From Mycolicibacterium brisbanense (lineage in GTDB: Bacteria > Actinomycetota > Actinomycetes > Mycobacteriales > Mycobacteriaceae), in NCBI RefSeq assembly GCF_001570425.1, contig NZ_BCSX01000046.1, positions 62,001-126,000 on the forward strand: a stretch of 64,000 bases of DNA. Direction: 5' to 3'. The notes under the pieces were generated by a model that saw only the letters and a list, made by a program, of their open reading frames with translations, did no database searches and was not told the origin of the DNA. The translations under genes and the position numbers were made by a program. Below, piece after piece: positions 32,833 through 41,750 of the stretch; position 1 is the first letter of the stretch, and every line of letters starts with the position of its first letter.

Positions 32833-33528
32833 AATGATAGCGGCATCGGCGTGCTCGACAAAGCGGTGGGTGTGCTGCACACGGTGGCCGAGTCCCCGTG
32901 TGGGCTGGCCGAACTGTGCGAGCGGACCGGGCTCCCCCGCGCGACCGCGCACCGACTGGCGGCCGGGCTGGAAACCCACCGAATGTTGGCGCGCGACGGC
33001 GACGGTCGCTGGCGCCTGGGCCCCGCCCTGACCGAATTGGCCTCCCACGTCAACGATCCGCTCCTCGCGGCCGGCGCGGCGGTACTGCCCCGGCTCCGCG
33101 AAATCACCGGCGAGAGCGTCCAGCTGTACCGCAGAGAGGGCCTGTCCCGCGTGTGCGTGGTGGCCCTGGAGCCCCCGGCGGGCCTGCGCGACACGGTGCC
33201 GGTCGGCACGCAGCTTCCGATGACGGCCGGATCGGGCGCCAAGGTGCTGCTGGCGTACGCCGACGCCGCGACCCAGCAGGCGGTACTGCCGACGGCCAAA
33301 TTCACCGACCGCACGCTGGCCGAGGTTCGCAAACGCGGCTGGGCCCAGAGCGCGGCCGAACGGGAGGCGGGCGTGGCGAGCGTCTCAGCCCCGGTCCGTG
33401 ACGGGCGGGGCAATGTGATCGCAGCGGTGTCGGTATCGGGACCGATCGACCGCATGGGACGGCGCCCCGGAGCGCGCTGGGCGGCCGACCTTCTCGCCGC
33501 CGCAGAAGCCCTGACCCGCCGACTGTGA
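32827..33528 (+). CDS. IclR family regulator (LtbR-like)
   Basis: 233-residue regulator with N-terminal winged helix (GVLDKAVGVLHTVAES, LAELCERTGLPRATAHRLAAGLE) and IclR effector domain (YRREGLSRVCVVALEPPAG, SVSGPIDRMG). It is divergent from leuCD in mycobacteria and corynebacteria. The C. glutamicum ortholog LtbR represses leucine and tryptophan biosynthesis genes, so a similar role is likely here. GTG start at 32827, almost leaderless relative to the palindromes. Ortholog of Rv2989c position (strand aside). Confidence 0.88.
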   Translation: MRNDSGIGVLDKAVGVLHTVAESPCGLAELCERTGLPRATAHRLAAGLETHRMLARDGDGRWRLGPALTELASHVNDPLLAAGAAVLPRLREITGESVQLYRREGLSRVCVVALEPPAGLRDTVPVGTQLPMTAGSGAKVLLAYADAATQQAVLPTAKFTDRTLAEVRKRGWAQSAAEREAGVASVSAPVRDGRGNVIAAVSVSGPIDRMGRRPGARWAADLLAAAEALTRRL

Positions 33529-33640
33529 GACACCTCTCATCGCGCACAGTCGGTGTGTCGAGCCGTAGGCCGGCGACGGATGCGCGCGTGTGACGTTCGC
33601 CACGCAGCGCCGCACGCGGCGTGATCGAACCCGGACAAAC

Positions 33641-33677
33641 AAAAAGGCACCCGGTCCGTGTGGACCGGGTGCCTTTT
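33641..33677. terminator. bidirectional intrinsic terminator
   Basis: Perfect 12-bp stem GGCACCCGGTCC / GGACCGGGTGCC, loop GTGT, flanked by AAAAA and TTTT, so it works on both strands. It lies between the IclR gene and the convergent tRNA-Glu. The stretch 33529-33640 shows nothing else. Confidence 0.9.
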
Positions 33678-33683
33678 CGTCTG

Positions 33684-33756
33684 TACCCCCGATGGGATTC
33701 GAACCCACGCTACCGCCGTGAGAGGGCGGCGTCCTAGGCCGCTAGACGACGGGGGC
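33684..33756 (-). tRNA. tRNA-Glu (CTC)
   Basis: Minus-strand 73-nt cloverleaf. The acceptor starts GCCCCCG, the anticodon arm is GCCGC-CCTCTCA-CGGCGG with anticodon CTC, the T-arm contains GGTTCGAATCC, and the 3' side ends CGGGGGTA. CCA is not encoded. Followed by a strong terminator. Pairs with the nearby gltX, which charges it. Confidence 0.96.
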
Positions 33757-33817
33757 TAGAACTTCCGGTTGCTCAGCTTAGCTCAGGTGATCATCCTGAC
33801 CTAATCGCTCCGGATGG

Positions 33818-33889
33818 CTGGGGTACCAGGACTCGAACCTAGAATGGCTGAACCAGAATCAGCTGTGTTGCCAATTACACCATACCCCA
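33818..33889 (-). tRNA. tRNA-Gln (CTG)
   Basis: Minus-strand 72-nt cloverleaf. Acceptor TGGGGTA / TACCCCA with discriminator G, anticodon arm GCTGA-TTCTGGT-TCAGC (anticodon CTG), T-arm GGTTCGAGTCC. CCA is encoded at 33815-33817. In this organism it is charged as Glu and transamidated by GatCAB, whose genes are in the same window. Confidence 0.96.
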
Positions 33890-34004
33890 TTGGCTGCCCA
33901 TCACCGCAGGTCACGGGCATTTGGCCGAGATCACGCGGCGGGGGTGTTCCCCGCTTGTGCTTTCCGGGCCGACGAGCAGACTACCAAAGATTTCGACCTA
34001 CTTT

Positions 34005-35456
34005 TCACACCCGGTCCCGAGCAGCGCGCAGCCGCGCCAAACTGCGGCTCCGCCCGAGCAGTTCCATCGACTCGAACAGCGGCGGGCTGACCGACGCACC
34101 CGTGACGGCGACGCGGATCGGGCCGAAGGCCTTCCGCGGTTTGAGCTCAAGACCGTCGATCAGCGCGCCCTTGAGCGCAGCCTCGATCGACGCCGTAGTC
34201 CACTCCTCGGCCTTCTCCAGGGCACCCAGCGCGGCATCGAGCACGGGCGCGGCCTCGGCCTTGAGTTCCTTGGCCGCGGACTTCTCGTCGAGTTCGTAGT
34301 CGGCGTCGTTGAAGAACTTCAGCAGCCCCCACGCGTCCCCGAGCACCACGATGCGGGTTTGGACCAATGCGGCGGCTTCGGCGAACGACGCGTCGTCCAG
34401 ACCCGTGTCGTGCCCATGTGCCACGAAGTACTCGCGCAGTCGCGCAGTGAACTCCTCAGGGGCCAGCAACCGGATGTGTTCGGCGTTGATGGCATCGGCC
34501 TTCTTCTGGTCGAATCGGGCCGGGTTGGAGTTGACGTTGGCGACGTCGAACGCGGCCACCATCTCCTGCAGGCTGAAAACGTCGTGGTCGTCGGCGATAC
34601 CCCAACCCAGCAAGGCCAGGTAGTTCAGCAGCCCCTCGGGAATGAACCCGCGGTCGCGGTGCAGGAACAGGTTCGACTGCGGGTCGCGCTTGGACAGCTT
34701 CTTGTTCCCCTCGCCGAGCACGCTTGGCAGGTGCGCGAATTCGGGAACCCGCTCGGCGACGCCGATGCGCATCAGGGCGCGGTAGAGCGCGATCTGCCGC
34801 GGTGTCGAGGGCATGATGTCCTCGCCGCGCAGCACGTGCGTGATCTTCATCAGCGCGTCGTCGACGGGATTGACCAAGGTGTACAACGGATCCCCGCTGG
34901 CACGCGTGATCGCGAAGTCAGGAACCGAACCGGCCGGGAACGTCGTCGGACCGCGCACCAGATCGTTCCACGACAGGTCCTCGTCGGGCATCCGCAGTCG
35001 CAGTACCGGTTTGCGGCCTTCCGCGGCGAAGGCGGCGCGCTGCTCGTCGGTGAGGTCGCGGTCGTAGTTGTCGTAGCCCAGCTTGGGGTTTCGGCCCGCG
35101 GCGATGTGCCGGGCCTCGACCTCCTCGGGCGTCGAGTACGCCTCGTACACCTCGCCGGCCGCCAACAGTCGTGCGATCACGTCGCGGTAGATCTCGCTGC
35201 GTTGCGACTGCCGGTAGGGCTCGTGCGGACCGCCGACCTCGGGCCCCTCGTCCCAGTCCAGCCCGAGCCACCGCAACGCGTCGAGGATCGCGTCGTAGCT
35301 TTCCTGACTGTCCCGCGCGGCATCGGTGTCCTCGATGCGGAACACGAACGTGCCGCCGGTGTGTCGCGCGTACGCCCAGTTGAACAACGCGGTACGGACC
35401 AGCCCCACGTGCGGGGTCCCGGTGGGTGACGGACAGAACCGAACCCTGACGGTCAT
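34005..35456 (-). CDS. gltX: glutamyl-tRNA synthetase
   Basis: 483-residue class I synthetase (non-discriminating in mycobacteria: charges tRNA-Glu and tRNA-Gln). The HIGH-type motif is CPSPTGTPHVGLVRTALFN and the KMSKS-type motif KLSKRDPQS. ATG 35456 (MTVRVRFCPSP) lies 7 bases after GAGGAGC, and an upstream extension to 35513 is spurious. The leader contains GCGGACGCGAGGAGC, shared with the ung repeats. Downstream of the FAH gene on the same strand (37 bp). Confidence 0.97.
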   Translation of the reverse strand: MTVRVRFCPSPTGTPHVGLVRTALFNWAYARHTGGTFVFRIEDTDAARDSQESYDAILDALRWLGLDWDEGPEVGGPHEPYRQSQRSEIYRDVIARLLAAGEVYEAYSTPEEVEARHIAAGRNPKLGYDNYDRDLTDEQRAAFAAEGRKPVLRLRMPDEDLSWNDLVRGPTTFPAGSVPDFAITRASGDPLYTLVNPVDDALMKITHVLRGEDIMPSTPRQIALYRALMRIGVAERVPEFAHLPSVLGEGNKKLSKRDPQSNLFLHRDRGFIPEGLLNYLALLGWGIADDHDVFSLQEMVAAFDVANVNSNPARFDQKKADAINAEHIRLLAPEEFTARLREYFVAHGHDTGLDDASFAEAAALVQTRIVVLGDAWGLLKFFNDADYELDEKSAAKELKAEAAPVLDAALGALEKAEEWTTASIEAALKGALIDGLELKPRKAFGPIRVAVTGASVSPPLFESMELLGRSRSLARLRAARDRV

Positions 35457-35493
35457 TATTTCGCTCCTCGCGTCCGCGGCATCTGCTTTACCG

Positions 35494-36270
35494 CTACTTC
35501 TTCTTGCGCACAACAGGATTGGCGAGGGTGCCGATGCCCTCGACCGTGATGCTCACGGTGTCACCGTCCTCGATGGGGCCGACGCCCTCGGGGGTGCCGG
35601 TGAGGATGAGATCGCCCGGCAGCAGCGTCATGACGGCCGAGGCCCACTCGACGATGGCGCCGATGTCATGGATCATCAGCGAGGTGCGGCTGCGCTGCCG
35701 GACTTCGCCGTTCACCTCGGTACGAATCTCAAGATCCGCTGGGTCGATCGAGGTGTCGATCCACGGACCCACCGGGCAGAACGTGTCGTGGCCCTTGGCT
35801 CGCATCCACTGCCCGTCCTTCGCCTGCTGATCGCGCGCCGACACGTCGTTGGCGATCGTGTAGCCCAGGATGTTTTCCGCGGCGCGAGAGGCGGGCACGT
35901 CTTTGCACGGCCGGCCGATGACGGCGGCGAGTTCGCCCTCGTGATGCACCGGGAAGGCGTCGGCCGGCAGCTGGATCGGCACACCGGGGCCGATGATGGC
36001 GGTGTTGGGTTTGAGGAAGATCACCGGATCCTCCGGTGCTACCCCGCCCATCTCCTCGGCGTGCGCCGCGTAGTTCTTGCCCATGCAGATCACCTTGCTG
36101 GCCAGGATGGGCGCCAGCAGCCGAACGTCGGCCAGCGGCCAGGTCCGTCCGGTGAAATTGGGCGTACCGAACGGATGCTCGGCGATCTCTCTGCAGACGG
36201 CGTCTGCCTCGTCGCCCTCGATGCTCACGAAGGCGACCCCGGCGGGACTGGCGATTCGACCTAGACGCAT
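35494..36270 (-). CDS. fumarylacetoacetate hydrolase family protein
   Basis: 258-residue FAH-fold protein (hydrolase, isomerase or decarboxylase of 2-oxo/dioic acids). The core is KVICMGKNYAAHAEEM, FLKPNTAIIGPG and the metal ligands in VHHEGELAAVIGR and NDVSARDQQ, with TGTPEGVGPIEDGD near the C-terminus. Complete relative to other actinobacterial members. Upstream of gltX on the same strand, the conserved Rv2993c-Rv2992c arrangement. The physiological substrate is not established. Confidence 0.92.
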   Translation of the reverse strand: MRLGRIASPAGVAFVSIEGDEADAVCREIAEHPFGTPNFTGRTWPLADVRLLAPILASKVICMGKNYAAHAEEMGGVAPEDPVIFLKPNTAIIGPGVPIQLPADAFPVHHEGELAAVIGRPCKDVPASRAAENILGYTIANDVSARDQQAKDGQWMRAKGHDTFCPVGPWIDTSIDPADLEIRTEVNGEVRQRSRTSLMIHDIGAIVEWASAVMTLLPGDLILTGTPEGVGPIEDGDTVSITVEGIGTLANPVVRKKK

Positions 36271-36307
36271 GCGGCCAGCGTAGTGACGGCCCGCCGGTCG
36301 GCCGCCG

Positions 36308-37498
36308 TCAGCTCCCGTCGAACAACGACCGCAGGAAGCCGGTGGAATCGCGCATGGACGCCAGCACCGTGCCCGAGTGATCCTCGTCGGGATAGATCTT
36401 GAGGGTGACGTCCTGCCCGTTGGCGACCAGCTGCTCGTTGAAGTCGATCGAGAGTTTCGGCGGCACATCGCGGTCCAGCAGTCCCACCCCCAGGAAGATC
36501 GGCCGGTCGTAGCCGCTGGTCGGTGTTCCCATGTAGGCGCCGAGCGCGTCGGCGATGCCGGGCAGGGTCGCCAGCGGGGCACGGAAGAACCCGGTCGGGG
36601 TCATCCCCACCAGTGCCCGGTCCAGGTCGGCCTTGCACAGCGTCTCGGCCTTGGCCACCGCGTCCAGCCCGGCCGGGGTCAGCACACTGTTGATATCGAG
36701 GTCCGGCCGCGCGTCGCGCAGCCCCGCGAGGATGTAGGCGGTGTAACTGTTGGCCGCGGGCCCCAGATTGGGTGGCAGGGCCATGTCGGGGCCGGCCTGC
36801 TCGACGATGTTCTGGACGTTGGCCGGTGTGCCGGTCGCCACCACACCGCGGTAGTCCAGCCCGGTGCCCCGGCTGAATTCGGTGGCCCGCCGGGCGGTGT
36901 CGACAGCAGCCGCGCCGCCTTGAGACTGGCCGACGACCGCCCACTTGGGCGATAGCGGCAGATCCATGTGATGCATGGCGATCACCGAGTCGACGACGCT
37001 GTGCGCGGTGGCCACGCTGTTGAGGTAGCTCATCAGGCCCGGCGTCCCCAACCCCGCGTAGTCCGAGCCCACCACGGCATAACCCTCGTCGAGCCAATGG
37101 GTCAGGTACTCGTCGTCGCGTTGGCTGCGCGGATGCGCCGAAGGCGTGCAGTCGTCACCGAGACCGACGGTGCCGTGTGCCCACGCGACCGTCGGCCAGC
37201 CTCCCGGCGGCGCCTCACCGTGCGGCAGAAACACCGCAGCGGTGCTGACCGCCGGCGAATCATGCTGATTCACCGTCGAATACAGAATCCGGTAGGCACG
37301 CGCGGCCCCGGACACCGACAGGGCCGGATTGAGCGGCACCGTCGAAATCAGCGTTCCTGGTGCCGGGATCGGCCCCGCGTGGTCACGGGCGTCCAGCCCC
37401 GACCAGTCCGGCGCGTCGGCCGCCATCGCCACTGGAGCCGTTCCGGGGAACAGGGCACAGATCAGGGCCGCCGCGCCGGCCATCAACCGCAGTTTCAC
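36308..37498 (-). CDS. secreted lipase (LIP family)
   Basis: 396-residue exported lipase. The signal peptide (about 1-26) ends AMAADAP. The nucleophile elbow is GQSQGG, the acid lies in the LLDRDVPP region, and the catalytic histidine in YPDEDHSGTV. Matches the secretory lipase family known from Candida lipases and many mycobacterial exoesterases. Likely hydrolyses lipids or esters outside the membrane. Divergent from the MFS gene, with an unusual pair of A/T-rich direct repeats between. Not part of the M. tuberculosis order here. Confidence 0.9.
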   Translation of the reverse strand: MKLRLMAGAAALICALFPGTAPVAMAADAPDWSGLDARDHAGPIPAPGTLISTVPLNPALSVSGAARAYRILYSTVNQHDSPAVSTAAVFLPHGEAPPGGWPTVAWAHGTVGLGDDCTPSAHPRSQRDDEYLTHWLDEGYAVVGSDYAGLGTPGLMSYLNSVATAHSVVDSVIAMHHMDLPLSPKWAVVGQSQGGAAAVDTARRATEFSRGTGLDYRGVVATGTPANVQNIVEQAGPDMALPPNLGPAANSYTAYILAGLRDARPDLDINSVLTPAGLDAVAKAETLCKADLDRALVGMTPTGFFRAPLATLPGIADALGAYMGTPTSGYDRPIFLGVGLLDRDVPPKLSIDFNEQLVANGQDVTLKIYPDEDHSGTVLASMRDSTGFLRSLFDGS

Positions 37499-37527
37499 CG
37501 TGCCAGGCTATGGCTTTCGCGCGGCCG

Positions 37528-37563
37528 TTCTATATATTGGGATACCAGTTCGATATTTTGGGA
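37528..37563. promoter_or_regulatory. paired 15-bp A/T-rich direct repeats
   Basis: TTCTATATATTGGGA (37528-37542) and TTCGATATTTTGGGA (37549-37563) match at 13 of 15 bases with a 21-bp period, two helical turns. They fill the 86-bp divergent lipase/MFS gap, whose low GC contrasts with the surroundings. Candidate activator sites. Confidence 0.55.
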
Positions 37564-37584
37564 GCGTGGTGCGACCATGGCGAG

Positions 37585-38781
37585 GTGGCACGCACAACGA
37601 TCGGAACCGCGCGCCGCTGGTCCATGTTGGCGATCGCCCTGTCTGCGACGACGTGCGCCAACGTGTTCATCAACGGTGCCGCGTTCCTCATACCCACCCT
37701 GCACACCGAACGACACCTCGATCTGGCCCAGGCCGGCCTGCTGTCGGCGATGCCCAGTTTCGGCATGGTGACCACGCTGATCGCCTGGGGCTACGTGGTG
37801 GACCGGGCCGGAGAGCGACTGGTGCTGGCCTTGGGGTCGGCTCTGACCGCGGCAGCCGCATTCGGCGCCGCGTCGGTGAATTCGCTTGTGGCCACCGGGA
37901 TTCTGTTGTTTTTCGGCGGGATGGCCGCCGCGAGCAGCAACTCGGCCAGCGGCCGTCTGGTGGTCGGATGGTTTCCGCCCGAACGGCGCGGCCTGGTGAT
38001 GGGCATCCGACAGACCGCGACTCCGCTGGGAGTCGGGTTGGGCGCGTTGGTGATTCCCCGGCTGGCCGAGGCATACGGTGCCGGGCCGGCCCTGCTGTTC
38101 CCCGCGATCGTCTGCGCGGTCGCCGCAGTGGTCAGCGCGGTCGGTGTCATCGATCCGCCGCGCCCACCGCGGGCCGAAGCCCCGGCCGAGCATTTGGCCA
38201 ACCCCTATCGCGGTTCGGCAGTGCTGTGGCGCATCCATGCGACGTCAGTGCTACTGGTGGTGCCGCAGGCCCTGCTGTGGACTTTCGCGCTGACCTGGTT
38301 GATCGCCGACCGCGGCTGGTCGCCCGCCTCGGCCGGAGCCATCGTCACCCTGGCCCAGCTGCTGGGTGCCGGCGGTCGCATCGCGGCGGGTCGCTGGTCG
38401 GACGTCGTTGGCGACAGGCTGCGTCCCATCCGCACGATCGCGGTGGCGGCGTCGGTCACCATGGCCCTGCTGGCGCTGACCGACTGGCTGGGCTCACCGA
38501 TCAGCGTCACCCTCATGGTGATCGCCTCGGTGATCACGGTGTCCGACAACGGTTTGGCCTTCACCGGTATCGCCGAGATCGCCGGGCCGTTCTGGAGCGG
38601 GCGCGCGCTGGGCGCCCAGAACACCAGTCAACTCCTGGCTTCCGGACTCACGTCGCCGATCTTCGGCGGCCTGATCGGCCTGGCCGGCTACCCGGCGGCT
38701 TTCGCGGTGTGCGCGGTATTGCCCGCGCTGGCCGTGCCGTTGGTTCCGGTACAAGCCGAACCGCTGCGCCAAACCGCCTAG
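37585..38781 (+). CDS. major facilitator superfamily transporter
   Basis: 398-residue polytopic membrane protein with about twelve helices. The MFS A-like loop is GYVVDRAGERLVLALGSALT, and PPERRGLVMGIRQTATPLG precedes helix 5. GTG 37585 chosen (VARTTIGTARRWSM). ATG 37624 is an alternative, and the longer upstream frame has no start signals. Corresponds to Rv2994, a putative exporter adjacent to leuB in M. tuberculosis; here a five-gene insertion separates it from leuB. Substrate unknown. Confidence 0.87.
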   Translation: MARTTIGTARRWSMLAIALSATTCANVFINGAAFLIPTLHTERHLDLAQAGLLSAMPSFGMVTTLIAWGYVVDRAGERLVLALGSALTAAAAFGAASVNSLVATGILLFFGGMAAASSNSASGRLVVGWFPPERRGLVMGIRQTATPLGVGLGALVIPRLAEAYGAGPALLFPAIVCAVAAVVSAVGVIDPPRPPRAEAPAEHLANPYRGSAVLWRIHATSVLLVVPQALLWTFALTWLIADRGWSPASAGAIVTLAQLLGAGGRIAAGRWSDVVGDRLRPIRTIAVAASVTMALLALTDWLGSPISVTLMVIASVITVSDNGLAFTGIAEIAGPFWSGRALGAQNTSQLLASGLTSPIFGGLIGLAGYPAAFAVCAVLPALAVPLVPVQAEPLRQTA

Positions 38782-38800
38782 GACTGACCGGATTCGGTGC

Positions 38801-39556
38801 TCAGAGCGAGTGCCCTGCCGCGTAGGCCGTGGCCCAGTCCCGCACCGTACGCAGGTACAGACCTGAATTGTTGTACGCCAGTAGCGCATCCATCCAGCCG
38901 ATCGGTGTGGACAGATCGTGTCCGCGATAACACAGGTAGCCTGCGGCGGCCAGGGCGGCGTCGTCGATGTTGTCGACGTTGACCACCCCGTCGTTGTGTG
39001 CGTCGACGCCGTAGAGCCGCCAGGTCTCCGGGATGAACTGCATGGGACCCATCGCCTGGGCGTATTCGGGACCGCCCGCGTCGGAGTCGACGATGCGCAG
39101 ATTGCCGTTGGTGCCGTCGAGCTTCACGCCGCGGATCGGCGGGACCACGTCGCCGTTGGGCGCGATGCGGGCGCCGCGGTAGGTGCCGTTGCGGCTTTCG
39201 ACAGTGCCGATCCCGGCCAGCGTGGTCCAGCCGATGTGACATCCCGGGTTGACGATCTCGGCCACCTTGGCCGCATACGCGTACGCCTCCAACGCGGTGA
39301 CGGGTAACTCGAGCGCGGCAGCTCGCGGTTTGGCCCACGCGGCGAGCTGGTCGGCGGGCCTGCCCCTGGCCGAAATGTCGATATCGGGCACGTGATCGCC
39401 GGGCGGCGGTGGAATCCCCTCAGGTATCGGTGAACCGAAATGACCGGTGCAACTCGAGGCCATCAGGATGGCCGTGGCGGCGACGACTGCCGCAGGCTGC
39501 AGCCAGCGCCTACGCAGGTTGTGCGGTGCGCGGGGATTCCGACGCCTCAGCACCAT
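38801..39556 (-). CDS. MltB-like lytic murein transglycosylase, lipoprotein-like
   Basis: 251-residue exported enzyme cleaving peptidoglycan between MurNAc and GlcNAc. Basic N-terminus, hydrophobic segment 20-34 and a cysteine (ILMASSCTG) that could be lipidated, although the lipobox is imperfect. The transglycosylase domain has the catalytic glutamate in AGIGTVESRNGTY, then GPMQFIPETWRLYG and YLCYRGHDL / LLAYNNSG. It lies back-to-back with the MFS gene (convergent) and 3 bp before... downstream of the VWA gene on the same strand, so they may be co-transcribed. Confidence 0.88.
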   Translation of the reverse strand: MVLRRRNPRAPHNLRRRWLQPAAVVAATAILMASSCTGHFGSPIPEGIPPPPGDHVPDIDISARGRPADQLAAWAKPRAAALELPVTALEAYAYAAKVAEIVNPGCHIGWTTLAGIGTVESRNGTYRGARIAPNGDVVPPIRGVKLDGTNGNLRIVDSDAGGPEYAQAMGPMQFIPETWRLYGVDAHNDGVVNVDNIDDAALAAAGYLCYRGHDLSTPIGWMDALLAYNNSGLYLRTVRDWATAYAAGHSL

Positions 39557-39559
39557 GAC

Positions 39560-40558
39560 CTACAACGGTAGTCGGCGGTTGACGAGGATGCCCACGGCGA
39601 CAGCCGCGGTGAGCGCCAACAGCGCCAACGCGATCCAGCTCGCGCTGGCATCCCCGCGCACGGTCTCATAACCGACCTGCTGCTCCAATGCCGAATAGAC
39701 AGCATCGAGTTCACCGAGCGTGCCCGCGTGATAGGCCTGTCCACCGGTGATCTCGACGATGGTCTGCAGCGTGCTGTCATCGACCGGAACCGGTATCTGC
39801 TGGCCGTCGAGATCGACGCTGCCATAGGGAGTCCCGAACGAGATCGTGGATATCGGCACGTTCTGGGCCTTCGCGGCCCTGGCCGCGGAGAACGCGCCCC
39901 TCGGCTCATCGGGATCGGAAGGAACTGTCTCCTTGCCGTCGGACTCCAACACGATCCTCGCCGGCGGTGGGCCGTCGCCCCCGCCCATGACCGCCCCCGC
40001 CGTCGCGATGGCCTGCAGCGCGGTGAAGATGCCCTCTCCCGTCGCGGTGCGCGGCTCGGGCTGCAGCGTGCCGATCGCACGCTTGACGGCGTCGTGGTCG
40101 GCGGTCGGGGCCACCAGCATGACCGCGCTCGACGAGAACTTGACCAGGCCGAGATTGATGCCCGGCGTCAGCTGGTCGGCGAAGTGCGTCGCCGCCGTGC
40201 GGGCCGCCTCGATGCGGCTCGGTGCCACATCGGTGGCCGCCATCGATTCCGACACGTCGATCACCAGCATCACCACGGCCCGATTGCGCGGGACCCGGAC
40301 GTCATCGGTGGGCCCGGCCATGGCGGTGGTCATCAGCGCGAGCGCGGCGACCAGCAGCGCGGCAGGCACATGCCGCCACCGGCTGGGCTTGCGTGCGGGA
40401 GCGACCTGATCCAGCACCGCCATGTTCGCGAAACGCAATACCCGCTTGCGCCGGGCCCGCTGTATCCACAGGTAGATCGCGACCAGCAACACGACGGCAA
40501 GCAGGCCCAGGAAGTACCACGGGTGGGCGAACCCGGAAAGACTCAGCTCATTCAGCAT
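39560..40558 (-). CDS. membrane protein with von Willebrand A domain (BatA/Rv1481 type)
   Basis: 332-residue protein. Helix at 15-32, basic loop, second helix at 63-82, then a VWA domain with MIDAS D101-x-S103-x-S105 (VIDVSESMAATDV), T in TATGEGIF and D in VLESDGKE, and a C-terminal helix (IALALLALTAAVAVGILV). The domain faces outside the membrane. Family members normally sit next to a MoxR ATPase; none is here. It is head-to-head with a close paralog at 40675. It ends three bases before the transglycosylase start, suggesting one transcript for cell-wall work (inference). Confidence 0.9.
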   Translation of the reverse strand: MLNELSLSGFAHPWYFLGLLAVVLLVAIYLWIQRARRKRVLRFANMAVLDQVAPARKPSRWRHVPAALLVAALALMTTAMAGPTDDVRVPRNRAVVMLVIDVSESMAATDVAPSRIEAARTAATHFADQLTPGINLGLVKFSSSAVMLVAPTADHDAVKRAIGTLQPEPRTATGEGIFTALQAIATAGAVMGGGDGPPPARIVLESDGKETVPSDPDEPRGAFSAARAAKAQNVPISTISFGTPYGSVDLDGQQIPVPVDDSTLQTIVEITGGQAYHAGTLGELDAVYSALEQQVGYETVRGDASASWIALALLALTAAVAVGILVNRRLPL

Positions 40559-40674
40559 GAGGATTCCGACCTTCCGATGACGCCACCACGATCAAACATT
40601 TGCTTGAGTATATAACTGAGGTAGGAGTGCAGCCCGTGACTCAAGAGGGCTTAGCACGCAGACTGGATGGTGAT

Positions 40675-41634
40675 ATGACGACTTTTGCCGTACCGGGCGC
40701 ACTGGCACTGCTCGTGGTACCGGTCGCGCTGCTGGTGCTCTACGTCGTCGTCCAGGTCGCCAGGAAACGCCGCTTCCACAGCTTCACCGGAGCCAGCGTG
40801 CCGCGTCGGTGGACTCGGCACCTGCCGGTGGCCCTCGCGCTGTGCGCCACGGTGCTCCTCACCGTGGCGCTGGCCGGCCCGACCCGCGAGATCCACGTCG
40901 CACGCAACCGCGCGGTGATCATGCTGGTGATCGACGAGTCCCGATCGATGGGGGCAACCGACGTGGCGCCCACGCGGCTCGCCGCCGCCCAGACCGCGGC
41001 CAAACAGTTCGCGAACCAGCTCACTCCAGGGGTCAATCTCGGTCTGGTGGCGTTCGCGGGCAATGCCGCGCTGCTGGTGTCCCCGACTCCCGACCACAAG
41101 GCCACCGTGGCGGCTCTCGACCATCTGAGCCTCGATGATTCCACGGCCACCGGTGAAGCGATATTCACCGCGCTGCAATCGATCTCGTCGGTCGCCGCGG
41201 TGCTCAGCTCCGACAACACCGACGCCCCGCCCGCCCGGATCGTGCTCGAATCCGACGGCGCGGCGAACAAGCCTGCGAATCAGGACAATCCACGCGGTGC
41301 CTACACCGCCGCACGCGCCGCGAAAGACCAAGGGGTGCCGGTATCCACGATCGCCTTCGGTACCAAAGACGGTGTCGTCGAACTGAAAGACGAACATATC
41401 CCGGTACCTGTCGACGACAACATGCTCAAACGTATCGCCAACCTGTCCGGCGGGCAGTCCTACAACGCCACCAGCATCGACGAGTTGAGCCACAACTATC
41501 AGTCGATCCAAGAGCAGATCGGCTATCAGACCGTCAACGGACCCGACCGGGGTTGGTGGCTGCGCACCGGCGCCCTTGCCGCGTTCCTCGCCGCGGTGTC
41601 CGCTCTGCTGATCAACCGCCGGCTGCCGGTGTAG
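40675..41634 (+). CDS. membrane protein with von Willebrand A domain, paralog
   Basis: 319-residue paralog of the divergent gene at 39560-40558, with the same helix-helix-VWA-helix layout. MIDAS D87-x-S89-x-S91 (VIDESRSMGATDV), LDDSTATGEAIFTALQ and VLESDGAANKP align directly, and both end INRRLP/VNRRLP. ATG 40675 matches the paralog's N-terminus, and a longer frame from 40600 adds only hydrophilic residues. The 116-bp divergent region contains TATATAAC (40613-40620), a likely -10. Head-to-head paralogs with shared control are unusual. Confidence 0.9.
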   Translation: MTTFAVPGALALLVVPVALLVLYVVVQVARKRRFHSFTGASVPRRWTRHLPVALALCATVLLTVALAGPTREIHVARNRAVIMLVIDESRSMGATDVAPTRLAAAQTAAKQFANQLTPGVNLGLVAFAGNAALLVSPTPDHKATVAALDHLSLDDSTATGEAIFTALQSISSVAAVLSSDNTDAPPARIVLESDGAANKPANQDNPRGAYTAARAAKDQGVPVSTIAFGTKDGVVELKDEHIPVPVDDNMLKRIANLSGGQSYNATSIDELSHNYQSIQEQIGYQTVNGPDRGWWLRTGALAAFLAAVSALLINRRLPV

Positions 41635-41675
41635 GCGGCTGCGCAGCACCCATCCCGCTCCCCCACGCGCAAGAC

Positions 41676-41691
41676 GAGTAGTGGACTACTC
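41676..41691. promoter_or_regulatory. 16-bp palindrome upstream of a small ORF
   Basis: GAGTAGT-GG-ACTACTC has perfect 7-bp arms and a 2-bp centre, too short a loop for a hairpin, so it is more likely a protein-binding site. It is 60 bp before the small ORF start at 41751. Confidence 0.45.
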
Positions 41692-41750
41692 AAGCCGGTC
41701 GGGCCCAAACGCGAGAAGGTGATCTGGACACGCAATCGAGGGAGATCGCC

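Noticed and set aside
37329..38825. 498-codon + frame overlapping the MFS gene in another frame
   Set aside because: Arg/Gly-rich shadow; the MFS frame has twelve clear hydrophobic helices.
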